A DNA stretch of 64,000 nucleotides from Epiperipatus broadwayi. Its lineage: Eukaryota > Onychophora > Udeonychophora > Euonychophora > Peripatidae. The position numbers and the translations under genes were made by a program. The notes under the pieces were generated by a model. That model was not told the origin of the DNA. It did no database searches and saw only the letters and a program-made list of their open reading frames with translations. Each line of letters opens with the position of its first letter. Position 1 is the stretch's first letter. Location of the stretch: contig JAQFVV010000517.1 in NCBI GenBank assembly GCA_028023455.1, positions 323,504 through 387,503 of the forward strand. Reading direction: 5' to 3'. This document shows, piece by piece, positions 38,896-50,770 of the stretch.

Positions 38896-39639
38896 ATATC
38901 TAAATAAAATCTCATTCATAGAGCACTTAATAAATAAAATAAATAGAATAATAACATATTTGTCTTTCCATAAATTGAATTATTGCAAATATATATTTTT
39001 ATGGTATAAAAACAAAGATAACTCTATGTTGTCATCAATTTTCATGTTATATATTTGCATTATTAGAAATGACATGCCATTGGAGCATGGACAACAATAG
39101 TATATTATACATCATTTTGAATGTGCATTGCTATACTTTTATATAATTATCTTGTTAGAGAGATGACCTTCAGTTAACATAAAATTGACCCAGAATGATG
39201 TTGGTTCTGTAGTAAGAATTTATAATCATATATGAAATACTGATAGTAATGAAAAATAGTCTATATCTGTTTTCTAATAATTTAGAAGTGTCATTAACTC
39301 AATATTGGTATTGTGAAGATATTTTTAAAGACTTATAAGTCATCTCCTTTCTAATATATTATGTTGGACTCAGAACATTTCTACTCTGTAGTGTGTCATA
39401 CTTCAGTTATAGTCTTGTTCTCTTTTCTCCTCTTTTCTTTTTGTCTTTTTTGAAATATGTTTAGGTATCATTTATTTTTCTCATGCTTAACCATTGGAAG
39501 TGTTTTCAAAATTCAAAACTTATGAACATGTTTTTATATTTAATACTTAATTAATTTTGTTTTTTGATGTACAATCATAATTAACTTTGACTAATACCCG
39601 TTAAACTAATTATTATTTTCAAATCATTATATTTTTAGT
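38896..39639. other. A+T-rich stretch, nothing recognised
   Basis: No gene, hairpin or repeat was recognised. Confidence 0.5.
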
Positions 39640-39914
39640 AATGAATAATAATATATGTAGTGCAATTATCACTACATCATACTTATGCGAGGTAGGGACT
39701 GGTTTTTATCCACTTTTAAGACATTGCTGAGGTTTGTAATCATAAACATATGACAAGAGACATGTGAAAAAGATGTATGAGCCCCAAGATACAAATTTCA
39801 TGGTAAACCAAAAATACATCCCACCAACAAGGTGTTAAAAGTGGATAAAAACCAATTCTTAATTTGCATGGGAGTTGTGTAGTGACAATTACACTACAGA
39901 GAGATTATTCAATG
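39640..39914. mobile_element. TIR element (MITE-like), family G copy 2
   Basis: gtagtgcaattatcactac at 39,657 pairs with gtagtgacaattacactac ending at 39,898. The arms continue inward about 60 bp to tttttatccacttttaa / gttaaaagtggataaaaa. The flanks aatgaataat and attattcaatg extend the symmetry. The centre of about 115 bp is unique. Related to the shorter copy at 35.14 kb. Non-coding. Confidence 0.8.
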
Positions 39915-39954
39915 TTGGATAATCTTTAGTGTAATGTTAATGTAATTATATCAT

Positions 39955-40151
39955 AATTAATAAGGATTTGAACCCAGACTTTCAATCTCTCTACATCATC
40001 CACTTTATATATTGGCATCAATCAAGGGCTTTGAGCATGCTGTCATGAGATTTTCAGTGATATGGATGGGTGAGACGTTTGAGAGTGAAGAGGATTGAAG
40101 CCTATCCATGAAAGGGTGTAGATTTACAATCTTAATATAAACTGAGCATTA

Positions 40152-40195
<44 letters not shown>

Positions 40196-40372
40196 AGATC
40201 TGGACCAACTGATGAATGCTGGTTAAACATGAAATATGTAAATTGAAGATCATTTATATTTTTCAAACACAAGTGATAATGTGTATCAGTTATACTGGAT
40301 AGTGTGGATGGCTGCAGGAATTTAGAAAGTCTGGGTTTAAATCCCCTTTAATTACATCTAAGTTAAATATGT
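39955..40372. mobile_element. Foldback element with tRNA-like ends and (AT)n centre, copy 3
   Basis: The left end ggatttgaacccagactttc and the right end gaaagtctgggtttaaatcc are nearly perfect inverted partners. The centre is (AT)n at 40,155-40,191. Sequence on both sides of the AT run matches the copy at 16.3 kb (gagattttcagtgatatgg on the left; ctggaccaactgatgaatgctgg on the right). The B-box-like gggtttaaatcccc lies at each end, facing outward in opposite directions. Confidence 0.8.
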
Positions 40373-40429
40373 GCATTCTACTCATATTTCAATTTATGTC
40401 AAAAGTAAAAAAAAAAAGATTAGGCTTTG

Positions 40430-41470
40430 AAGCCTTTTACTGTTGGAGAATTTATTAAAAACTGTACTTTATGTGCAGTTGAAATTTTATGTCCAGAAAA
40501 ATACTAAGCACATCAAAGTATAAACTCATCAGGAAATTCATTTGTGGAGCATGTTGAACATATGCCAAAGTAATTCCATGATATATTGTAATGGAAAATA
40601 GAGAGTTTTGTAGGATGTTTTATTGTCATTGATAAATGTATAAACATTATAAATATTTCTCAGTTAGCAATATTTATTTCTAGTAATAATGATATGAATA
40701 CCATTTAAAAACTATTGGATATAGTACCTATGTCAGTAATAATAATAACACATGGTTTGCATTTATGTATTAAGAAAAGTCTTAAAATTCCCTTACTGGT
40801 CATAATTAATAAATATGACTTCACATAATGCTCATACTATGGCTGGTGACATTATCACAATTGTTATAAAACTATAATTAAAAAAATTGCTAGGATTTAA
40901 TAATACATCAGGAATGACTTTGTGCTAAAAAATTAAAGTTGGAACACATGATGAATATGGCAATTAAGATAATAAGCTGGATATGTTCTTATACTTTAAA
41001 CCATTGACAATTCAATGCTTTTGTGAATGAATTTTTTCATAATTTTACAACCATCTATATACACAAATGTTATATAGTTTAGTCATGGTGTATTTTAAAA
41101 AAATGACCACTTCAACTAAAGAAAAACTGTTTCTTCAACTCACTGTGAAGATTGGTGCAAAGATTTATATTTTAGTTATCTCAACAAACCATTTAAATAT
41201 TTTGAATACTGCTCATCATGGGCATGAATTGTGTTGATATACCATATATATGATTCAATAAAGTCATTTCTGGAAAAAGTCTATCTCTGACAGTCAGTTG
41301 GCAAAGAATACTTTTTTCCATATTCCTACACTTAAATTAATTTTTCAAAATAATCATGTTGTCCAACAGTACATTCCTCAAGTTAAAAAATTGAAAATTG
41401 AATTTGAAAAAGTGTTTTCTGTTTTTGAACAATTTGTAGATAAATTAATAATAGTTTTTTTTTCCTGTGT
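40430..41470 (+). pseudogene. hAT-type transposase remnant (GTF2IRD2/ZBED-like)
   Basis: Plus-strand fragments follow the transposase that gave rise to GTF2IRD2-like genes: VGEFIKNCTLCAVEILCPEK (about 40,442), NISQLAIFISSNNDM and LLDIVPM (about 40,660-40,735), IYDSIKSFLEKVYL (about 41,245-41,287), and the intact frame 41,298-41,450 with FFHIPTLKLIFQNNHVVQQY, IPQVKKLKIEFEKVF and VFEQFVDKL. The CTDGA-type motif between them is not clearly preserved. Many stops and frame changes; no functional product. The C-terminal end runs into a tRNA-like sequence at 41,469. It belongs to a different hAT subfamily from the remnant at 14.4 kb. Confidence 0.8.
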
Positions 41471-41558
41471 CAAAGTATCGGCCGGGAAGCAAACCTGTGA
41501 ACCTAGGACAACTGCTTGTAAGGCAGCTGTGCTGACCACTTGACTACCAATGCTTGAC
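41469..41558 (-). ncRNA. tRNA-like sequence (SINE head or tRNA pseudogene)
   Basis: The minus strand reads like a tRNA: a partly pairing acceptor stem (gtcaagc with actttgac), an A-box-like tggtagtcaagtgg, an anticodon arm gctgc-cttacaa-gcagt whose loop would give anticodon TAC (Val), and a B-box-like ggttcac followed by a T arm that is too long (cacaggtttgcttccc). The disturbed T arm argues against a working tRNA. It is also markedly richer in G+C than its surroundings. It interrupts the end of the hAT remnant. A tRNA-derived SINE is the likeliest reading. Confidence 0.4.
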
Positions 41559-44500
41559 ATATTAATTTTGAAAATGTTTACTATAAATTGCATATTGAAT
41601 TAACTGGACTTTAATTTGATTCTGAACTAAAAAATAAGGATAACAAAAGGTGACATCAAATGTTTATAAATACATCATAGGCAAATATCCTAAATATAGA
41701 GCTTATTGAGCAAAATTGTTGTCAATCATTCATATATATATATATATCAAAGTTCAACTCATAGACAAAAATATTAGAATAACTTCAATCGTTTTTATTG
41801 CAACATAAAGCAAAAAATAATTATTGATATGTCACTGCAGAAAAAAATACATATATATCAAGATTAAAATCAAATTTAAAAAAACGATTCTCAAATACAA
41901 ATCTTTACTTTTGTTAGTTAAAAGTAATTATTTTAATAATTTCTTAAAGTATGACTAAAATATAATTGAACTTATATTTTCTATATTACGTTTTTTTTAA
42001 TTTTTAAACCCAAAAATGGTAAAAATATTTACATTTAAATTGTGGCATAATGGCAACTAAAAAATATTTGTTAGAGCTTTTGTTAATTTATGTTTTGATT
42101 CATAAAATGATATTCAATACGGTCCATATATAATACACAACTAATTGAATGATCCTTGACCATTTGAATTTGATATCCCTGGTTTAATTAATAAAATATT
42201 ATGTATCTCCACTTACATTTCAACCAATTTCTATGACCATTTTCTAGGTTATTACTGACTTATGTAAATATATATATATTGAAAATGACCATGGGAGATG
42301 GCTAAAACGTAAACTGAGATTTTGTATTTTTATATGTGAATATAAAAAGAATTGGTTAATAAAATAAAACAACATTCATAAAAAAAATATTGTAAGAATT
42401 GTTATATATGAAAATTCTTTATATATTTAATACTGAAACTTAGACGAAACAAAAAATAAAAAGTGAGATTAAACTTTATTTTTTACTTCCAACTGGAATT
42501 GTTTTTAAATTTTTTATTAATGTTTCATATCGTTTTTTTTTATGCTGTTGAATTTTGTTTACTTTTTTAACAGAACTTTGGTTGCAATTTTTAAAATATT
42601 TATCTTTAAAATGATGAATGTTTTACATTTTGTAAAATAAAAAAAACAAAACAAAACATAAATTTAAAGAGAACCACCCCTCTCCTTTGGTCATTTTTTA
42701 GTTACATTGCTCTTTTATTTTATTTTATACATATTTGTTTTATTGTCTGCATTTTTCTTTACTTTTCTGATTACTTTTAATATTTAAATATATTTCGACG
42801 AATGTTTACAAAAATAAATAAAAATTTAATGTAAATTGATTTTATCCAATTTCAATAATCCCTGCACCCCCTCCCTTTTCAATTGTCATGGTTTGAAAAC
42901 TAAATAGTCTAAATAAATACATTCTTCTTATATAAAAAATATTTATTAAAAAATAAATACTGAATAATTTATTTTCAATAAATACATAAAACATTTTTTT
43001 TTCCATTTTTAAACTGTAGCTATTTTTTTTTGTTTTAAAGTAAAATTTTATTGATAGCAATAATAATTATAACATTTTCAGGTTATTTTGTTTTTAGCTA
43101 TGCACCCTTCGACCGAACCCCATATTACAATCATTTTCCAATTTAAAAACAGGTATCAAACTCTTTCACTACCTGAACATTGCCTAAACAACCTTCATCA
43201 GAATAAATAGAAAGAGCAAGTACACTTTAATGTCTGTGTTGGTAATTTAATACTTTTCCATTGTATCACTATTAATTAAAGTACCATTTGTTTCTATTAA
43301 TACTTTGTGAAAGAGAGAAATACTTTTTGCAATGTTGAAATATTTTCAAGTTCGATTTGGCTTTTGTCAGCACATCTTTTTTGTAGAGAGGAAAGTCCTA
43401 TTTTTATTTACTACTACAACTGATAATATAAAAATAAATAAATAATAATTTTTATTTTATAATACATTATAAAATAAATAATATATAGAAAAACAGTAAG
43501 TGCTCTATCAAAGACTTAACTTCAAATGAATATATAGTCTACACAAATTTATTGTATCTCTTATTAAATACCATAAAACTCATTTATATCTATTAATACA
43601 CATTAGGATTTAATAAAATTTATTAAAAATAATATTAAAAATAAGAGAATACATTCAATTTAATTAAAAGGTGACAGTTCCTGTGATTTTAAACTAACAA
43701 AATAGTTCATAGTCTTAAAAGCTTAAAATATAAACTTATTTGTTGAATGGAAAAATAATTTGGTCACCTTACAGCTATAAATATTATGTGAAGGAAAGGT
43801 ACATGAAGTTAAACATAAGAAAAGTTTGAAATTTATTTTATAAAATATACATAATATAAATAAATTATAATCATAAGAAATTAAATGTTTACAATAATAT
43901 TCTTGAATATTTTACAAACTATCTTCCAATTTATAAATGACACTTATTTCAAAAAGAAAAGTTTTGTTGTTTATATTATTACATTTAAATATATATCTTC
44001 GTCAAATGTATCCCAAAATATTTCTGAGAGAAAAAAAGTGGTTCACAACAATAACAATATTTTTGCACATGATAATTATAATGATAATGTTGATAACAAA
44101 ATATTAATGAATAATAATAATTCAATGTAATTTAAATTGCACAATATCAAGTAATAATCAATTGCAGAAAGCATATTAAAATAAAATTATAAAAAAACAT
44201 CTCCATTATAATTGAATGATATAATATTAGAGAGGAAAAAATAATAAATGATGATTAAATACGTAAAAATAAAAAAAGGAAAGAAGAAAGAAATAATATG
44301 TATATGGATATAAGATTACAAATTCTATTTCTGGTTTACATCTATAGAATAATATTAAGATGGAGAATGTTCTTATTTATTAAATTCTTGTTATAAGTAC
44401 AGATTATATAAAATACTAGATAAACCTAAAACAGGTTGATCAAAATAAAATTCAATTTAAAGAAATATGTGATCTGGTAACACAAATATTAATACTACTA

Positions 44501-45649
44501 ATAATAATATCAAAATTAATATAATTTATTTAAATCTTCTTCACAGTTTGAAATATACAAACCATTTATAGAGAGAAACTATCAATATAATATACATAAT
44601 TATTAACTCTTGGAAAATGGAATATTATGCAGAAGATAGTGATAAAATTAAAGTAAATGATATCCAACCACAAATATGACATATTCTCAAGAAAGTCTTA
44701 AAGAGAGATTGGTAGTTGTAAGGGAGAGAAATAAAACAAAAGTACTATTGAGTTTGCAATGTGAAAAATAGGGCAAATGGTCAGCAATGTTTTTGTTAGG
44801 GATTTAAATATTTCAATATATAAAAAAATTAAAATGTATACAAATATAAATATTTTTTTTCCTTTTTCAAGTCATGATCATATTTAACCCTCTCATAGGT
44901 CTGCTTTATCTGATGTTTTTCTTTGTCTCACACATCAAGAAAAATATATGATAAAATGATTATTACTTATCAGAAAATAACAAATTTGACATCATTTAAT
45001 AGATATTTTTGGTTACTACTAAAATAAATTTTTAATGTTCACATTTTGTTTCTATAAACATTTAAAAAATGAGATCATATTCAAAACAAAGAGTTTATAT
45101 CATTGTTTCTAGAAAGATTATTTTCAGTTTTCAAAATCAACAAAATAATTTTTATTTATTATTTGTAAACACCCAAGTGAGTAATTATTTATTTTTTTTA
45201 TATCTAATAAATTTTTCTTTAAAAGTTTAAATTTTTTGAAAATTTATTGAACAATTGTGATATTTCCATACTCTTAACTATAAGTAGATTGCTTATGTAG
45301 AAGCTAATCTTGTAAATTGCTTCAGGCCATGTTTACATTCGCTGCTAATATATTACTAAAAATAAAGTATTTCATGTCAAAATAAGTTATTAATAATTTA
45401 TATTTCTTGATATCTAATAATTTTAAATGAAATATATAAAACCATAATAAATTCACAAATAAACACATTTTTGGTTATGTGAACTATTTTCTTTGAACAA
45501 TGTCATAAAAATCCAAACTTTTTATGCCTCAGTAACAGATAATGGGTGAACATGTCAGAGCAGGGTTTATGTCTATTGTAAGAAAGGGATTTTGAATTAC
45601 CTGCTTTCTACCAAAAATTTTTTAGCAAAAATTTAATATAATAAAATAT
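41559..45649. other. A+T-rich stretch, nothing recognised
   Basis: About 4 kb with no coding signal that I recognise. The open frames at 42,842-43,060 and 43,885-44,130 are low-complexity (N-, K- and I-rich). Short (AT)n near 41,734. Confidence 0.5.
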
Positions 45650-46095
45650 ACCATTTTAAACCATTAAACATCACATGATCACTACCTCTTATACTAGCAC
45701 ATAATTGTTTATAAACAAGGCAAAACTCTCTATACCATAGTGCCACCCTGTGCCAACCAGATTAATCAATGGATTCCAGAAAGCTTGTGCATAAGATCTC
45801 TATCTAATGCCTACTCATCCAATATCCCCAGATGAGTTTCTCGCTTGTGGCCTTTGTCAGTGAAAAGCTTTGAATCTGAGAACATTGCACCTAGATCTTA
45901 GGATCTAATGCAACCCTCTCTAATGCCTACTCTAATGAGTAGGCATTAAATAGGGATTTTATGAAAAAGCTTTCTTGCATCCATTGATTACTCTGGATGG
46001 CACAGGGTGGCACTACTGTATAGAGAGTTTTGCCTTATTTATAAACCATTATGTGCTAATGTAAGAGAGTGATAATGTGATGCTTAATGGATTAA
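45650..46095. mobile_element. Foldback family F, full copy at 45.7 kb
   Basis: Both outer ends are present: taaaccattaaacatcacat on the left and gatgcttaatggattaac on the right, mutually inverted. Arms contain gcaaaactctctatac, atcaatggattccagaaagc, atgcctactcatccaatatc and cagtgaaaagctttgaatct on the left, with partners on the right from about 45,930. The element continues at 46,096 into a second module (next entry). Confidence 0.85.
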
Positions 46096-46500
46096 CAGCA
46101 ATCCTGCCTAATAGGATATTGGTGGCTATGGTTATTAAAGACCCAAAGACACCAAAATGTATGGGTGCTGAACTGAGTTCAGACCCATATGACTATATAA
46201 GCTATTGAGCTTAGATTGAAAATATTTTTGTGTTTTCAATTTCATTCTCATAGTTTTATAGTTAAATAGAGATAAAAGGTGGTTGCTGGAGGGTTACATT
46301 AGATCCTAAAATCTAGGTGCAGTACTCTCAGATCCAAAGCTCCTCACTGATGAAGGCCACAAGCCAGAAACTAATCTGGGGATATTGGATGAGTAGGCAT
46401 TAGATAGGAATTTTATGCACAAACCTTCTGGCATCCATTGATTACTCTGTTTGGCACAGGGTGGCACTACTGTATAGAGAGTTTTGCCTTGTTTATACCA
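46096..46500. mobile_element. Long-form module plus second arm of foldback family F
   Basis: The first ~200 bp (cctgcctaataggatattgg ... agacaccaaaatgtatgggt ... ggttgctggagggttacatt) are absent from the short copies but occur, inverted, at about 55,320-55,550. They are followed by a complete family F arm (ctaggtgcagtactctcaga ... gagttttgcc) with no partner on the left. So the family has a long version in which this module replaces the centre. The minus-strand open frame 46,306-46,611 is a read-through of the arm and not a gene. Confidence 0.75.
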
Positions 46501-48129
46501 TTTTACACACATTTTAACATATATTATGGAAAAAACACTAGGGGGAGAAATGGTCAAAAGATGAAATCTCTCATCCCGACATATAATTAGAGTGATGTCA
46601 AAGTCATGCAAATTAAGAATTTTAAATCAAAATTTAAAACATAATTAATACAACATTGTTTCCAATCTTACATTTAATTATCAATCTTGTCTAATAAACT
46701 AAACAATGTTAATATGCACGTCTGCATTCTTAATTATTATATTGTTTAAGTAATACAAAATGACCATTTGAAATAGCTTTCTAACTGCATTTAAGTAATA
46801 ATAAATCACATATTTTTTTGTTAAAAAAGACAAAAATTAAAATCCAGATGTAAACACATATGTTCTAGTTTTATCTTTCATGAAGAACATGCTTATTTAT
46901 TTTCAAATCCATGCATGTCAAGCATATATAATGAATATATTTTATATTTACTCCCCATTGAGGTAGTTTTGATGATTTATGTTATATTTATCAACTGAAC
47001 TAAAATAGAATGACTTGAATTTTACCGAAAATTATTTTGTTCAATATTGGCTTTTTATGCATTTCTTATAGAGTTTATTAACAGAAAATGCATCAATACT
47101 GAAATGCACTGATCTTCAATAACAACATACCATCTGTTTCACATCTACAGAGTTTCAGTTTATAGCAATTACGATATTAAGCATTTGAAAGTACTTCTGT
47201 GCATGATTTCATTACTTTTTATTTCTTCCATTATTATAATTTTAATAATTACATATAGTACATTTTTTTCTGAGAGAATTTATAAATACATATTGTGCAC
47301 ATATATAATACAGAGATTGTATTTATTAAAAGAATTTTTAAAAAAAAAATCACCATTAATAATTCTTTTTTATTTAAAGTTTGTTTCACAAATTTTGTTT
47401 GCAATTACCATACCATATGCATTTGTTAAAAGCTGATAGAATTGGGAATTTCAGTTTATTTTTAAAATAATCTTAATTAAAAAGAACTATTTTCTCTAGA
47501 GAATTATTGAAAACTACGCTGATAAAGGTGAGTTAAGATGAAATAAAAAATATACGCTTTTGTTAATCAATGATTGTATTGTGATTATGTAAAACCTCTT
47601 TACTTTAATAATTGCTACTTTAATTTTAAAATCAAATTTTATTATTTAAAAATAAAAATGATAAGTATATGTATGTGTGTGTCTATAAGTCAATTACGTT
47701 TTACATGAATTGCTAGTATTTTAATACTGAAATTCTTGAAAAATTTCTAAATAAATAAATTTTAAAATGTTTTGAAAAATGGATTAAAAATATCTTAATA
47801 ATTTTCAATATAATTTTAAAATATATTGACAAAAACGTTAGACTAATTAATTAATATGTTCTGAAGCTTGTTGTATCTGATACTACAAAAGACATTATTG
47901 TAAACTCATATTTCATTGGATACTACATGTTAAACAAAAGAACAATTAAAATACTCATTAAAAGAATGATTTATGGTGAATTTAAGCATAATTTTCAGTG
48001 TAGGCAGACGGCAATTACATTGTAAAGATTTTTTCAAAGTTGGCAAAGAAATTCTTTACTGATTGTTTTTATTGAGAGAATGGGATAGATAATAAAAATA
48101 TAGTGCTATTTTAGTAAGCACTCTATTCA
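46501..48129. other. A+T-rich stretch, nothing recognised
   Basis: No gene recognised. The frame at 47,185-47,436 is hydrophobic only because it is A+T-rich. Confidence 0.5.
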
Positions 48130-49013
48130 ATTATTGACACTGGAGGGCACTACCAAAAGACATAATACATTATTGGGTCTTTTATTTGTGGGGGGATGTC
48201 TTTTTGTGCTTAGAAATAGAAAAGATATGGAAGTTATGCTGAAAACATGTGCAGTTGTGAGTAATGAAATGGGGATTAAATTTAATAAAGAAAAATCAAA
48301 AGTAATTATGATTAATACTAGGAAAAATAAGAGAAATATTTTTTATTGTGGAATATGAAGCTATATGTAGTTAATGAAAATAACTATTTGGGAATTGGTT
48401 TAAGTAATCAGAGAAATTGCTTGTATGAGTGGGAAAAGAAAAGATAAATGAAGCAAAGAAAAAAAGGGCTGATAAAGAAATTAACAGTGCTTTCATATAA
48501 TAAATATGATGTAGCTAGAATTGTATGAAAGAAAGTGGCAGTAGCAGGATTAACATATGGTAATGATGTTTTTTGTGTTAGTAAAGTGGTTTTAGAAAAC
48601 TTAGAAACACAAAGCAAATTATGAAGACATGCATTAGATGCATATGTATGGATGACAAAGGAGGCAATTTAAGGAGAAATGTGATGGTCAAGTTAGGAGG
48701 GATGCAAAAAGCAAATGAAAAAGTTCAGTAGATTGCAATATATGGATTATAAGAAAATAGCCAAAATAATATTTAATTGGGTTATGAGTAAAGGACAGGA
48801 AATAAGATGGCCCAGAAAGGTACTATGGTACACAGAAGATTTGGATAATAAATTTATGCCAGTATACTTATACAAAAGGTGGATTGATTGTGTTAGGTAA
48901 ATTGTTGTTTGTTATAGTGGCAAGAAATGAGATATAAGCACGGATACATTAATAAAAAATAGAAGAGCTGGAGAACTAGTATAGAGAGTAAAAAGTGTTT
49001 AAATATATATATA
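48130..49013 (+). pseudogene. Non-LTR retrotransposon RT fragment, 5' part (split by insertion)
   Basis: The frame 48,134-48,358 has LGLLFVGGCLFVLRN, DMEVMLKTCAVVSNEMGIKFN and EKSKVIMIN: an RT palm in which the catalytic FADD reads FVGG, so it is dead. Frame-shifted continuations downstream are recognisable (YNKYDVARIV, KKVAVAGLTYGNDVF, CVSKVVLENLET). The 48,715-48,900 frame follows with FSRLQYMDYKKIAKIIFNWV. This is a different LINE family from the RTE-like copies. At 49,012 a pogo-like element interrupts it; the rest resumes at 50,224. Confidence 0.7.
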
Positions 49014-50221
49014 CACCTAGGTCTCTGTTTACGCGGACTTATTTAACATGATTTTGAAGTTACGTGATTCGTCTTTCACCGGAAGTCGAAGTCCAATAAT
49101 GCACTATTACTTTAAATAATAAATTTCGCGCACTTATGTTATATTGAAAGTAATAGCACATTATTGGAATTCGACTTTCATCTTAGTAATTTCAATATTT
49201 TCAGTGCTTTATAATAGTAAGATTTTATGCAACAAAGAAATTAAAATCATGATTTCCACATTTTATGTATACACACATTAAATTTTACAAGATTATAATG
49301 TAAATTTGTTCAAACATTGTGCGTGTTAATTTTGCATTTTAAATCACATTCTGTTTTTGCTTTTTAAAAAAGAACGTAATCAATTATTAATCATTTAGTG
49401 TCCACAAGTTTATTTTTAAAAGGTCAGTAATAGTAGCGGGCACAATTAAAAATTAAAATCTGATTTTTAATTGTAATTAACAATTTAAAAATTACTTACG
49501 GGTGACTTGAAATTAATGTGATGTAAAACGAAATTTGATTTTTAAACGGAATTGAAAATTAAAGACAAAAATAAGAATTTAATTTTTAGTTGTTAGTTTT
49601 AATTAAATTTTTCCCAGCAGTGGTAAATAAATGTCTTTTTATTATCATAAGTCTAAGTTCATAAACAATTAATAAAATCATTGTCATCGTCAACAGAAAA
49701 CAATTAACACAACATGAGAGTGAACTTGGTGCTAGTTGTATTTCCTCTTGTGAGAATAATTGCTGAGATATTCTTGACTTCATTTACGGAGAAGCCAAAT
49801 ACATCACATCACATCACATGAGAATCTGATTTTTTACTAGTTTGCAAATGAACGTCTTTTGGGGCAAATAGCGATAATAATTAAAACATGTATAAAAAAA
49901 ATTAAATTACTGTACTGTAAATTATGCATAAAAATATATTATTTTGAATAAAATTAAATATTATAGTTAAAAAAAGTTTGTCTTGTATCATTTTTTTTCA
50001 AATTTGAAATTTTTTATTAGTCATATTTTATTTTCTTATTTTTTTTTTTTTTGCGTGAATTTTAAAGTAATTTTACATTGGTGCTTTGCTTTTACGTGAA
50101 TTTTGAAAAATCACAGACCGCATCCCCTCTTTTTCAATGTAAGTTACGTCTATTTTTGCGTGATTTTGTTTGCACGTGTTTTCTGAGGAATCTGTCTATC
50201 GCGTAAAACAAGACCCAGGTG
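49014..50221 (+). mobile_element. Pogo/Tigger-like TIR element, copy A (~1.2 kb)
   Basis: Ends are inverted: cacctaggtctctgtttacg on the left, and the complement of cacctgggtcttgttttacg on the right, each flanked by TA (49,012-49,013 and 50,222-50,223), the target duplication of Tc1/mariner/pogo elements. The subterminal ttcctcagaaaacac resembles Tigger-type ends. Near the left end an inner hairpin (tccaataatgcactattact with agtaatagcacattattgga, about 49,090-49,170) is kept in both copies. The middle may be transposase remains: HKQLIKSL- and TQHESE-like codons near 49,660-49,730 on the plus strand, matching a frame in copy B. Non-autonomous. Inserted into a LINE. Confidence 0.8.
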
Positions 50222-50223
50222 TA

Positions 50224-50770
50224 TATATATATATATATAGAACTAAACAGAATATTGGTGCAAATTAATTTATGATAATAGCAAGGAAAGTAGTTTACTG
50301 TTTAAAGCTCAAACAGAATTCTTAACACAAGGGAATATATACATAAATTGAAAAATGTGAGTGATTTAGTCTGCACTTCTGTACGAAAGGTATAGAAAAT
50401 ATTAGGCATCTGTTAATTAAATGTAAATACCTGCATGCAGAAAGAGTCCCAATAAAGAAGTTGTGGAAGACTAAATATAAACAAAATGATTATACAGAAA
50501 GTGTGCTCTTATTTTCATGCTGGGTTTGGGAGAAGATAAGGAGGTTTAGATATACAGCCTATGGAGTTGATGAAGATTATATTGTGGAAATGGGATGGAG
50601 CAGGATAAAGAAGAATATGGGAAAACATAGGATGGGGAATAGAAAAGGGAGGTAAGGTAGCTAACAGGTTTCTTCTGGGCATAGTGGCTGAGAGATTCCT
50701 GAATCTGCAAAAGTTGAAGTTGCAGGGCATCAATGTCACGTTACATAATAATTGATCACCAATTTTTGAC
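50224..50770 (+). pseudogene. Non-LTR retrotransposon fragment, 3' part after the insertion
   Basis: Continuation of the LINE at 48,130. It reads YRTKQNIGA, then HKLKNVSDLVC near 50,341, a frameshift, then ENIRHLLIKCKYLHAERVPI (about 50,396-50,452): a Cys/His arrangement (C, then HLLIxC) typical of the C-terminal region of several LINE clades. The 50,461-50,655 frame follows (LWKTKYKQNDYTESVLLF, WVWEKIRRFRYTAYG). The tail fades near 50,770. No poly-A or target duplication was found. Confidence 0.65.

Noticed and set aside
46306-46611. 101-residue minus-strand open frame
   Set aside because: It lies almost wholly inside an arm of foldback family F, whose other copies do not keep the frame.
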